A stretch of DNA of 64,000 nt, from contig CAXXDW010000006.1 in the NCBI GenBank assembly GCA_963665575.2, forward strand, positions 558,001 to 622,000, read 5' to 3'. Positions 45,578 to 53,296 of the stretch are shown in pieces. Every line of letters begins with the position of its first letter. The stretch's first letter is position 1. This stretch comes from Rariloculus sp963665575 (lineage in GTDB: Bacteria; Pseudomonadota; Gammaproteobacteria; Steroidobacterales; Rariloculaceae). The notes beneath the pieces were generated by a model. It was not told where the DNA came from. It worked only from the letters and a program-made list of their open reading frames with translations, and ran no database searches. The translations under genes and the position numbers were made by a program.

Positions 45578-45601
45578 GCGCATATTTTATTTAATATGCG
45601 C
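45578..45601. promoter_or_regulatory. Candidate ArgR operator (ARG box)
   Basis: A perfect inverted repeat with 9-base arms: GCGCATATT, six-base TTATTT centre, AATATGCGC. Its AT-rich core resembles the ARG box. A second imperfect palindrome (AATATGC-AA-GCATTATT) follows at about 45603-45619, matching the usual tandem arrangement. It lies between argR and the divergent esterase gene, in an unusually AT-rich patch. Confidence 0.65.
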
Positions 45602-45658
45602 AAATATGCAAGCATTATTTTCGCTCCCGGCGACACCGTGGGGATCAGGGACAGGACA

Positions 45659-46324
45659 ATGGCAGAACTTGAAACCGTGGAGCTCGAGACGGGCGCTTCC
45701 GTCGAACTCGGCATCATCTGGCTGCATGGGCTCGGCGCCGATGGCCATGACTTCGAGCCCGTTGCGCGCGAACTGGACCTGCCGTTCGGGGCACGTTTCG
45801 TGTTTCCGCATGCCCCCGTGCGTCCCGTGACAATCAACGGCGGCATGCCCATGCGCGCCTGGTACGACATCCTGGCGCTCGGCCCGGGCGGCCCCGAGGA
45901 CGAAGCTGGCATACGCCGGAGCGCCGACGCGGTACGCGAGTTGATCGCCCGTGAAATCGACCGGGGCCTGAGCCGCGACCGCATCGTACTCGCGGGGTTC
46001 TCTCAGGGGGGCGCGATTGCACTCTACACGGCCACGCGCGAGGTCGAACCGCTCGCGGGCGCGATCGCGCTGTCCACCTATCTGCCGGTCGCGGCGAATC
46101 TCCAGAGCGAAGCGAAAGCGGCAAGCCGGGCGACTCCCGTCCTCATGGCTCACGGCAGCCTCGATCCGCTCATCGACATCTCATTCGGCACGCTGTCGCG
46201 CGACCTTCTGCTAGCGGCGGGATACCAGGTCGCGTGGCGGAGCTACCCGATCGAGCATGGCGTTTCACCGGAGGAGATTCGAGACATCGGCGGCTGGCTC
46301 GCCGGGCTCAGGGTGGTGGCTTGA
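45659..46324 (+). CDS. Carboxylesterase/lysophospholipase (alpha/beta hydrolase)
   Basis: A 221-residue cytosolic serine hydrolase of the carboxylesterase-2 family (EstB/YpfH-like). GIIWLHGLGADGHDFEPV holds the oxyanion loop, and the nucleophile Ser is in VLAGFSQGGAIALYT. The Asp lies in LMAHGSLDPLIDISFG and the His in YPIEHGVSPEEI; the triad is complete. The ATG at 45659 has AGGGACAGG upstream; an in-frame ATG at 45596 would run through the operator region. It is divergent from argR, so the operator may influence it too. The 3' end overlaps the convergent NRDE gene by 17 bases. Confidence 0.9.
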   Translation: MAELETVELETGASVELGIIWLHGLGADGHDFEPVARELDLPFGARFVFPHAPVRPVTINGGMPMRAWYDILALGPGGPEDEAGIRRSADAVRELIAREIDRGLSRDRIVLAGFSQGGAIALYTATREVEPLAGAIALSTYLPVAANLQSEAKAASRATPVLMAHGSLDPLIDISFGTLSRDLLLAAGYQVAWRSYPIEHGVSPEEIRDIGGWLAGLRVVA

Positions 46325-47090
46325 AGGACACGGCGGCGCGCTCACCCTCTCCCACGCGCGGGTCTGCTGCGATCCGAAAGCGGTAGCGGCTTTCGCCGAC
46401 GCAGGTCGCGCTGGCGTCGAAGCGGCGCTCGACCAGAGCGACGCTGCCGTCGTGACCGATCAGTACGACCGTAGACGAGCGCGTGCCGAATTCGGAGCCG
46501 ACTACGAAGATATCGTCCGTGTAGCGCCGCTCGTCGGAAGCGTCGCACTCGCGCACGGTCAGCAGCTCGAACAGCGGGTCCAACGGATCGTCGGCGTCGA
46601 GCGCTGCCGCGAGGCCTTGCACGGCGTGCCGGACCTTGGGCCAGTCCGTGCCGAGCGGGCTGTTGCCGAGACCGTGGATCCCGGGCGGCAGAGCTGCCGG
46701 TTTCGCGCGGTTGCTGACGTAATGCAGCGCCGCCCCATCGAACAGCAGAAGATTGAACGGACCGTAGTCGGCGCCATGCGGCGCGAGGTGCCGGCCATGG
46801 GCTTCAGCAGATGCGCGCGCCCCAAGATAATCCGTGACGAGCAGGCCCCGGGATTTGTCCGCGGCCGGGGCGCCCGGCGCGTGAACGTTCGTCACGGCCG
46901 CGAAACGACCCGTGCGGCTGACCGCGAGCCACGTGCCGCCGGCGCTCAGATCACGGCCGCCGAGCACGTCAGGCGCGTTGCTCCACCAGTCGGCGCCGGC
47001 GGTCGGCCGCGCATGGCGCTCATCGCGATTGGCCGCCACGACCAACGCGTAACGGCTATCGACCCGATTGGCGACAACGATCAGGCACAT
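46308..47090 (-). CDS. NRDE family protein (TANGO2-like)
   Basis: A 260-residue protein beginning MCLIVVANR with the family's Asn-Arg-Asp-Glu motif at residues 21-24 (VAANRDERHARPT). Other conserved parts are WLAVSRTGRFAAVTNV, GPFNLLLFDGAALHYVSN and HGLGNSPLGTDWPKV. The second residue Cys suggests an N-terminal nucleophile fold. The family is widespread, of unsettled function, and related to human TANGO2, which is linked to haem and lipid handling. It ends inside the tail of the convergent esterase gene. The ATG at 47090 is fixed by the conserved MC start. Confidence 0.92.
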   Translation of the reverse strand: MCLIVVANRVDSRYALVVAANRDERHARPTAGADWWSNAPDVLGGRDLSAGGTWLAVSRTGRFAAVTNVHAPGAPAADKSRGLLVTDYLGARASAEAHGRHLAPHGADYGPFNLLLFDGAALHYVSNRAKPAALPPGIHGLGNSPLGTDWPKVRHAVQGLAAALDADDPLDPLFELLTVRECDASDERRYTDDIFVVGSEFGTRSSTVVLIGHDGSVALVERRFDASATCVGESRYRFRIAADPRVGEGERAAVSFKPPP

Positions 47091-47152
47091 GCGACCTGGA
47101 CTCGAACCGGGCGGCGGAAAAGTCGGGCGGCTTGACGGGAAACGGCACCGGA

Positions 47153-47698
47153 CTAGCGCCCGAACAGTATGCAGCTCGGGCAGTCGCCCGGTGGCATCGA
47201 GAGCCGGTCGTAGACATAGCTGATCGCGCACTTCTCGCAGTGCATTATGCCGAGCTCCTCGCCGCTGCGAATGTTCAGCAGCAGATTCCAGCACCACTCA
47301 AACGACAGCACCGGCCGCGGTACGAGATCCAGATAGGTCTCGAAGCACTGGCAGAACCTGTGCCCGAGCTCCACGTTGTGCCGGAGCGACGGGCCGGGAG
47401 GATGCTCTTCGGACACGAGCCCGTTGGCAAGCAGCAGGTTCGTCATGAAACCGGACTCCAGGGTCCTCTGCGGCGTACGGACGAGGGGAGCGATCTGAGT
47501 TGGTGAACGCCCTCGGCGGCGCCGTACGCGCTTGTCGCCGAACTTGAAATAGGAAGTGTAGAGCTTGCGGATTCGATCGTCGCTCAGTGCGGTCCAAAAG
47601 CGAATCGTACCGGTGCGAGCTTCATGCCCAATCATTCGCAAGCCGAGCTCCAATCGTGCCTTTTCACCCCGGTAGCGGTCGTCAGTAGCTCTCATCAC
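47153..47698 (-). CDS. flhC: FlhC-like transcriptional activator
   Basis: A 181-residue protein resembling the FlhC subunit of the flagellar master regulator. The N-terminal LELGLRMIGHEARTGTI and DDRIRKLYTSYF region matches the FlhC DNA-binding helices. The C-terminus has the zinc-type cysteines CEKC and CPSC (HCEKCAISYVY, GDCPSCILFG). The start may be at either of the two first Met codons. It is divergent from the FlhD-like gene 105 bases away, unlike the flhDC operon of enterobacteria. No flagellar structural gene occurs in this window, so the target set is unknown. Confidence 0.8.
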   Translation of the reverse strand: MMRATDDRYRGEKARLELGLRMIGHEARTGTIRFWTALSDDRIRKLYTSYFKFGDKRVRRRRGRSPTQIAPLVRTPQRTLESGFMTNLLLANGLVSEEHPPGPSLRHNVELGHRFCQCFETYLDLVPRPVLSFEWCWNLLLNIRSGEELGIMHCEKCAISYVYDRLSMPPGDCPSCILFGR

Positions 47699-47803
47699 GG
47701 TCCTTTTTTAGGCATCCCCTTGAGTAACGCTGGCTAGCCTAGCTTAGCAAGGACTGGTAATTTAAGGCCAAATTTCACAGTCATTCGTCAAAAAAGGGAT
47801 TGA

Positions 47804-48385
47804 TTGGTGTCTAGAGAAGCGCGTGAGTTCGAGGATCTGGATCACGTACGGGAACTCAACCGGCTGTTTTTGAGTTTTCTCCACACGCGCGCCCAGGAGC
47901 GGCTCGACTGCCTCGGCCTCAATGCAACGACCGTCGCAACTCTGCGCTCGGCTTCTGCCGAGACTCTGGACCGGCTCGCCGATTTTCCCTGCGCGCTGTT
48001 TCGCCTGAAGCTCGATGCGCTTCGGCCGCGAGTGGCAGACCCGGTTCGATTTCAGCTCGACCCGGCACAACTCTCACTGCAGTCCGGGATACTCAACGGT
48101 GTCTGGCACCTGGTTCGGCGCCGCGCCTACAGTGCCCGACTACATCTGGCCATGAGCGACGCCGAAGTCCGCCTCTTGCGATCCACTCCGCTGCTCGACC
48201 TCTCGCGCCTGGCACTCGCGGTGGATCTCATCGCCTGCGCCTTTCACGAATCGGAATGGATGTGGATCGAACTCCTGACGGAGACGCGGCCTGAGTATCG
48301 GCGATGTCTTCTGCTCGTCGGCATGCAGCCGAAACTCGGGGCGGATACCCGCCTCGGCCGGGCGGGCCAACGCGCCTCCCACTGA
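47804..48385 (+). CDS. FlhD-like protein with apparent tandem FlhD modules
   Basis: A 193-residue protein whose first part (ELNRLFLSFLHTRAQERLD, then LGLNATTVATLRSASAETLDRLADFP) resembles FlhD. The second half contains a similar stretch, ARLHLAMSDAEVRLLRSTPLL then DLSRLALAVDLIACAF, suggesting a second FlhD-like module. E. coli FlhD is about 116-119 residues, so this is clearly longer. The start is TTG 47804 or GTG 47807, after AAAAAAGGGA. It is divergent from the FlhC-like gene. The two would form a variant of the FlhD-FlhC complex; what it regulates is not visible here. Confidence 0.65.
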   Translation: MVSREAREFEDLDHVRELNRLFLSFLHTRAQERLDCLGLNATTVATLRSASAETLDRLADFPCALFRLKLDALRPRVADPVRFQLDPAQLSLQSGILNGVWHLVRRRAYSARLHLAMSDAEVRLLRSTPLLDLSRLALAVDLIACAFHESEWMWIELLTETRPEYRRCLLLVGMQPKLGADTRLGRAGQRASH

Positions 48386-48410
48386 CGTGGCGCAACGCCG
48401 ACGCATCCAA

Positions 48411-48416
48411 GTACAA
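48411..48416 (+). promoter_or_regulatory. Candidate -10 element for the ABC exporter genes
   Basis: TACAAT in the 75-base gap before the ATPase gene, about 45 bases from its ATG. The -35 position is not consensus, so the call is weak. Confidence 0.35.
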
Positions 48417-48460
48417 TAGCCGCCTGTTCCCCCCCCGCCCGGAGGACCGCGGCCGAGTCG

Positions 48461-49388
48461 ATGGATGCGCTCGTACTCAAAGGACTGACGAAGGTCTACG
48501 GCAACAGGCTTACGGCCCTCAAGAGCATCGATCTGACAGTCGAGGAGGGCGACTTCTGTGCGCTGCTCGGGCCGAACGGCGCCGGCAAGACCACCGCGAT
48601 CGGCATCGTCACTTCCCTCGTTAACAAGACGAGCGGCAAGGTGGCCGTCTTCGGCCACGATCTCGACCGGCAGCGTGAGGCCGCGAAGGCCCTGCATCGG
48701 CGTCGTGCCGCAGGAAGTCAATCTCAACATGTTCGAGAAGTGCTTCAACACGCTCGTCAACCAGGCGGGCTACTACGGCGTGACTCGGCGCGTGGCGCAG
48801 TATCGCGCCGAGAAGTACCTGCGGCGGCTGCACATTTGGGACAAGCGCAATGAAATCTCGCGCACGCTATCCGGCGGCATGAAGCGGCGCCTCATGATCG
48901 CCCGCGCGCTCGTGCACGAGCCGCGCCTGCTGATCCTCGACGAACCGACGGCCGGCGTCGACATCGAGATTCGCCGCTCCATGTGGGACCTCATGCGCGA
49001 AATCAACAGCTCGGGCGTCACGATCATACTGACGACGCATTACCTCGAAGAGGCCGAACACCTGTGCCGCAACATCGCGATCATCGACGAGGGCACGATC
49101 ATCGAGAACGACTCGATGACCAACGTGATCAGGAAGTTGCAGCGCGAAGCGTTTGTGCTGAGCCTGCAGGAACGCGTGAGCGAGGCGCCAACGCTCGACG
49201 GCTACACGGTTCGCCTGCGCAACGACCGCGAGATCGAGGTCGAGGTCGCCAAGGGGCAGGGACTCAATCGCCTGTTCGAGGAACTGTCCGCCAAGTCCCT
49301 CAAGGTGTCGAGCATGCGCACGAAGACCAACCGCCTCGAGGAACTCTTCATGCGACTCGTGGAGAACAAGCAGGTGACCCCGCAATGA
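48461..49388 (+). CDS. ABC transporter ATPase, YadG-like, frameshifted
   Basis: After repair, 308 residues, the same length as E. coli YadG. Walker A is LLGPNGAGKTTAIG, the signature is RTLSGGMKRRLMIARAL, Walker B is LLILDEPTAGVD, and the switch His is in ILTTHYLEEAEHLC. The frame breaks at the CCC in 48690-48692: dropping one C gives EAAKACIGVVPQEVNLNMFE as in homologues. As read, translation leaves the frame before the signature, so no working ATPase would be made. The stop overlaps the permease start (ATGA). With the permease it forms an ABC-2 type exporter of unknown substrate. Confidence 0.92.
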
Positions 49389-50222
49389 GTGCTTCGGGAC
49401 GGTCCGCAACGCCGCAGGCATTTGCCGCCCGGGCCGCGCCCGAGCGCAGCCTGCTCGCGATCAACGTGATCGGGCTCGGGACGATCGTGTACAAGGAAGT
49501 CCGTCGCGTGCTCAGGATCTGGGTACAGACGATCATCCCGCCGGCGATTACGATGACGCTCTACTTCGTCATCTTCGGCAGCCTGATCGGGCGCCGGATC
49601 GGGGAAATGGACGGCGTGCCCTACACGACGTTCATCGCGCCCGGCCCTGATCATGATGGCCGTCATCCAGAATTCCTTCGGCAACGTCGTGTCGTCGTTC
49701 TTCTCAAGCAAGCTGCAACAGCATCTTGAGGAAATGCTCGTCGCACCGCTCTCGGTCGTCACGATCGTGATCGGCTTCGTCATCGGCGGCGTTGCCCGCG
49801 GCTTGCTCGTGGCGGCGCTCGTGACGGTCGTCGCGATGTTCTTCACCGAGCTGCGCCTGGAATATCCCCTCGTCACGTTTTCGGTCATCGTGCTCGTGGC
49901 GATGGTATTCTCTCTCGCGGGCCTGCTCAATGCCATTTTTGCGCGCAACTTCGACGACATCAGCATCTTTCCGACGTTCGTGCTGGCGCCCCTGACCTAT
50001 CTCGGTGGGGTCTTCTTCTCGATCTCGCTGCTGTCGCCGTTCTGGCAGAACATTGCGCTCGCCAACCCCATCCTCTACATGGTCAACGCCTTCCGGTACG
50101 GGATGCTCGGCGCGTCCGACATTCCGCTCGGCATCGCCTTCTCGATTATCGTCGGCGCTTTTCTGGCGCTCTTCGGTCTCGCGCTGCTGCTGCTGCATCG
50201 CGGCACCGGGATCAGATCGTGA
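49385..50222 (+). CDS. ABC-2 type permease, YadH-like, frameshifted
   Basis: After repair, about 278 residues with six membrane helices. Start MSASGRSATPQAF, then ALLAINVIGL-like helix, KEVRRVLRIWVQTIIPPAITMT-type first helix and YTTFIAPG. The frame breaks at CCC 49645-49647: removing one C gives IAPGLIMMAVIQNSFGNVV, then SSFFSSKLQQHLEEMLVAPL, the family's conserved cytosolic segment. The C-terminal part (LTYLGGVFFSISLLSPFWQ, ALANPILYMVNAFRYG) is typical of YadH. It overlaps the ATPase gene by four bases. It ends a few bases before a REP-like copy. Confidence 0.92.
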
Positions 50223-50225
50223 TCC

Positions 50226-50252
50226 AGGAGCCTGCGCCGCAGGAAGTCGCGA
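50226..50252 (+). repeat. Dispersed REP-like repeat, short copy
   Basis: AGGAGCCTGCGCCGCAGGAA and a few more bases identical to the arm at 30329-30355. It starts four bases after the permease stop and ends at the stop of the convergent gspB, so it sits exactly between two gene ends. Confidence 0.6.
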
Positions 50253-50951
50253 CTATTCGGGTACGAGCAGGAACTCCCGTCCGAGGCGGCTCAGGACCGC
50301 ACCGTCGCGCCTGATCGCGACCACGCGAAGGTCCTCCTCCACCTCGTCGCCCTCCATGTAGCGGGCGCCATTGATGAACACGAAACGCGCGTCGGAGGCC
50401 GACGCGTACGAGTGCAGTTGCAGCTCGAGCGCGGGAACCGCGATCCCCTGCGCCCGAATTTCACCGAGGCTCGGCAGCGGGCCTTCCGGCCTCGCCTCCG
50501 GAGCGGGAGGCGCCGGGTCCTGCACCGGCGCGGCAAGCGCGCTCAGGCTGCGAACAGGCTCAGCGCCAGTGGCTGCCTGGCGCGTCGCCGCCGACGGCTC
50601 ATCATTTGTTGCGGGTACCTCGATCGAAGTGTCGGTCGCACTGACGGGCGAACTGTCCGGCGCGGTGACAGAACCGGCCGGATCGGTCTCAGGCGCTGCA
50701 ACGGCCGCTGCAGGAGGGGTTGCGGTCGCCGCCGCCGGGATCTGTGCACCGGGGATCTCGCCCGGCTGCCGGTTCGACCACCATGCGCCGCCGAGCACCA
50801 GCACGCACACTGCGAGCGCGGCCATGACGCCGAGAGCCCAACGCGGCAGCCGGTCCCGCGGCACGGCCATCGGCGCACGGCTGATGCCCGGCACGGCATC
50901 GCGCCGCCGATCGTCTTCGGACTTGCGCAGTGCGTCGAGTATGAAGGACAA
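50253..50951 (-). CDS. gspB: GspB-like type II secretion assembly protein
   Basis: A 232-residue inner-membrane protein. The N-terminus SFILDALRKSEDDRRR is the family start. A membrane helix follows at about 37-57 (WALGVMAALAVCVLVLGGAWW), then a long Ala/Pro-rich periplasmic linker and the C-terminal GspB domain (ELQLHSYASASDARFVFING, then VAIRRDGAVLSRLGREF). GspA-GspB pairs insert the secretin through peptidoglycan. It lies directly after gspA, with one base between them. No other gsp genes are in the window, so the rest of the system, if any, is elsewhere. Confidence 0.9.
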   Translation of the reverse strand: MSFILDALRKSEDDRRRDAVPGISRAPMAVPRDRLPRWALGVMAALAVCVLVLGGAWWSNRQPGEIPGAQIPAAATATPPAAAVAAPETDPAGSVTAPDSSPVSATDTSIEVPATNDEPSAATRQAATGAEPVRSLSALAAPVQDPAPPAPEARPEGPLPSLGEIRAQGIAVPALELQLHSYASASDARFVFINGARYMEGDEVEEDLRVVAIRRDGAVLSRLGREFLLVPE

Positions 50952-50952
50952 C

Positions 50953-52596
50953 TCAATCCACCCGGCTCAACAGCGGCGTGTCGGCAAGGCCGAGATCCGT
51001 CCGTATCGCGATTTGAGTCCGGGCGCCAACAATCCCGTCGACGCTGAGCCTCCGTGCGCTTTGAAACTCCCTGACCCACGCCTCAAGTTCGGAATCGTAG
51101 AGGTCCGACGCCGCGCCGGACAGCGGCACGTCGCGGATCGCCGCCAGGCTTTCCCTGAGCCATCTGACATCCTCGCCGCGCGTACCCGGCGCGAGATCCC
51201 GGCCGCCCGCGACCACCGGCCGCCAGAGCAGCAGATGCTCACCGTACCAGTGATGGGTCAGATCGGCGATCGCGACGCGGTGCGTGCGCCCGCCCGCACC
51301 AAGTTCCGCGTGCTCGTACCCGAGCGCGCTCATGAGTGCGTGGCGCACCGCGCCGTCGGCATCGATGAGCGCGAGCACCACGGGCCGGTCGAGGCTGCGA
51401 AGCTGGCTGATCGAGCCGTCGTCGAGCGCAAGGCAACGCAGCCCATGCCGGTCGGCCTGTTCGCAGGCGGTACCGAGCACGGGATCCGGCTCGACACCCC
51501 AAAGTATCAGCAACTCCCCCACTGCAGCATCGGGATCGAGCGGAAAAAAATCGGTCGCAAACAGCGCGTCGAGCGTCGGCAGGTCCGCCAGGTCGGGCGC
51601 GTCGTCCGGCACGCCTGGTGCAGAATCGGCCGGCAACGCTTCGCCGATTGGCGCCACCTCGTCGGCGGGTGCCATGTCGCCGGTCTGTTGCAGCGCTTCG
51701 GGCGCAGGCTGGCGCAGGCTCGTGGCCGCCAATGCCAGAATGGCGAACGCAGCAATCGCGGCCGCCCAGGGCCACCAGCGGCGTTCCGGCCGCTTGCCGA
51801 ATACCTCGGATGCCGCGCGTCTCACGAGCCGCCGATCGATTCGGGTTCGATCCTCGGTGTACGCGGCGAGCAGGGCGCGGTCGGCAACGATGTTGATGAG
51901 CCGGGGGATGCCGCCGGACTGCCGATAGATTTCCCGCATCGCCCGGCGCAGGAACACGTTGGCCCGCGAGCCCGCAACCTTCATGCGGTGCCTGACATAC
52001 ACGACCGTGTCTTCGGCGCTCAGCGGTTCCAGGTGATACCGTCCGGTAACGCGCTGGGCAATCTGGCGCATCTCCGGGCGCGCAAGCAACTGGCGAAGTT
52101 CCGGCTGACCGATCAGCACGATCTGCAGGAGCTTGCGTTTCGCCGTCTCGAGATTCGTGAGCAGCCGGACCTGCTCGAGCAGTGCCGGGCTCAGGGTCTG
52201 CGCCTCATCGACGATGAGCACCACGCGCCGGTCCTCGGCGTGCGCGCGCAGGAGGTATTCATTGAGCCGGTCGATGAGATCCTTGACGGTGGCGCGCTTC
52301 GGCGTCTCGATCCGCAGTTCCTGGCAGATTGACCGCAGAAACTCCTTCGTCGAGAGCTGCGGGTTCAGGATCAGCGCGATCTCGACCTTTTCGGGAAGCT
52401 GCTCGAGCAGGCTGCGGATCAGCGTCGTCTTGCCGGTGCCGACCTCGCCCGTGAGCTGGATGAAGCCGCCGCTTTCGGACACGCCGTAGATCAGATGCGC
52501 GAGCGCATCCGCATGGCGCCGGCTCAGATACAGATAGCGGGGATCGGGACTTATCGAGAAGGGCTTCTCGTCAAGCCCGAAGAATGCCGTGTACAC
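50953..52596 (-). CDS. gspA: GspA/ExeA-type AAA ATPase with peptidoglycan-binding domain
   Basis: A 547-residue inner-membrane ATPase. The N-terminus SFFGLDEKPFSISPDPRYLYL-like start (FGLDEKPFSISPDPRYL) is the ExeA signature. Walker A is LTGEVGTGKTTLIRSLL and Walker B VVLIVDEAQTLSPALLEQV. A membrane helix lies at about 273-292 (WWPWAAAIAAFAILALAATS). The periplasmic part ends in a peptidoglycan-binding domain (DVRWLRESLAAI and FQSARRLSVDGIVGARTQI). It probably works with GspB to place a type II secretin. Length and domain order are standard. Confidence 0.93.
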   Translation of the reverse strand: MYTAFFGLDEKPFSISPDPRYLYLSRRHADALAHLIYGVSESGGFIQLTGEVGTGKTTLIRSLLEQLPEKVEIALILNPQLSTKEFLRSICQELRIETPKRATVKDLIDRLNEYLLRAHAEDRRVVLIVDEAQTLSPALLEQVRLLTNLETAKRKLLQIVLIGQPELRQLLARPEMRQIAQRVTGRYHLEPLSAEDTVVYVRHRMKVAGSRANVFLRRAMREIYRQSGGIPRLINIVADRALLAAYTEDRTRIDRRLVRRAASEVFGKRPERRWWPWAAAIAAFAILALAATSLRQPAPEALQQTGDMAPADEVAPIGEALPADSAPGVPDDAPDLADLPTLDALFATDFFPLDPDAAVGELLILWGVEPDPVLGTACEQADRHGLRCLALDDGSISQLRSLDRPVVLALIDADGAVRHALMSALGYEHAELGAGGRTHRVAIADLTHHWYGEHLLLWRPVVAGGRDLAPGTRGEDVRWLRESLAAIRDVPLSGAASDLYDSELEAWVREFQSARRLSVDGIVGARTQIAIRTDLGLADTPLLSRVD

Positions 52597-52669
52597 GTCT
52601 CGGGTCTCCCGGAGCTCGGACGCGTTCGATACTCTCCATGAACCGTTGTGTTCGGGCCTCGCCGTCGTC

Positions 52670-53164
52670 CTACGGCTGGACTTCTACAGTGACGACCTCC
52701 GACATCAGCGGCGGATCGTGCGGAATGTGCAGATAGTCGCCGAGCACCAACTGCAGTGTGTGCGTGCCGGGCTCAAGTTCGAGTTCCGCTTCGGTCTGCC
52801 CGAGGCCGAAGTGAACGTTCAGCTCGTCGGCGGGAATCGGCAGGCCCATGTCCTGCAATTGCGTGTCGACGAGCACATGGTGATGGCCGGTGTTTTCCAT
52901 CTGGATTCCGGCGGGTGCGACGCCGATGCCTTTCAGGCCGAATACGACCCTGACGGGACTCGTCACCGTCTCGCCCTCGGCCGGCGACACGATGTAGACC
53001 ATGGCGCCCTCGGGGGAAGGGGTGCGGGGCAGCGCAACAGCTTCCGCAGCCGGGGCCGGCTCGGCCGGGGCCGGGGCGGCGTCCGATGCGGCATCGCTCG
53101 CCGGCTCGTTGCCGCATGCAGCGAGCATTCCAACGCACAAGACCAACGCTACGCCTCTGAGCAT
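52670..53164 (-). CDS. DUF4399 lipoprotein
   Basis: A 164-residue lipoprotein with a lipobox (VGMLAACGNEP) and an Ala/Pro/Glu-rich linker, then a DUF4399 domain: YIVSPAEGETVTSPVRVVFG, ENTGHHHVLVDTQL and GTHTLQLVLGDYLHIPH. The HHH and IPH histidines are typical of the family and may bind a metal. Probably tethered on the periplasmic side. The function of the domain is not established. It stands alone between gspA and fadE on the same strand. Confidence 0.85.
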   Translation of the reverse strand: MLRGVALVLCVGMLAACGNEPASDAASDAAPAPAEPAPAAEAVALPRTPSPEGAMVYIVSPAEGETVTSPVRVVFGLKGIGVAPAGIQMENTGHHHVLVDTQLQDMGLPIPADELNVHFGLGQTEAELELEPGTHTLQLVLGDYLHIPHDPPLMSEVVTVEVQP

Positions 53165-53296
53165 GACTGTTCTCCTCCTCCGTCCGGCCGCCCGACGAGC
53201 CCGCGCCGCGGCATCCGCGGGCCGCAGTTGCGGCGATCAGCAGCTCCGGCCCGTGGCTTGAGTCACTGTAGCATATCGCCGCTGCCGCGGGCCGCG

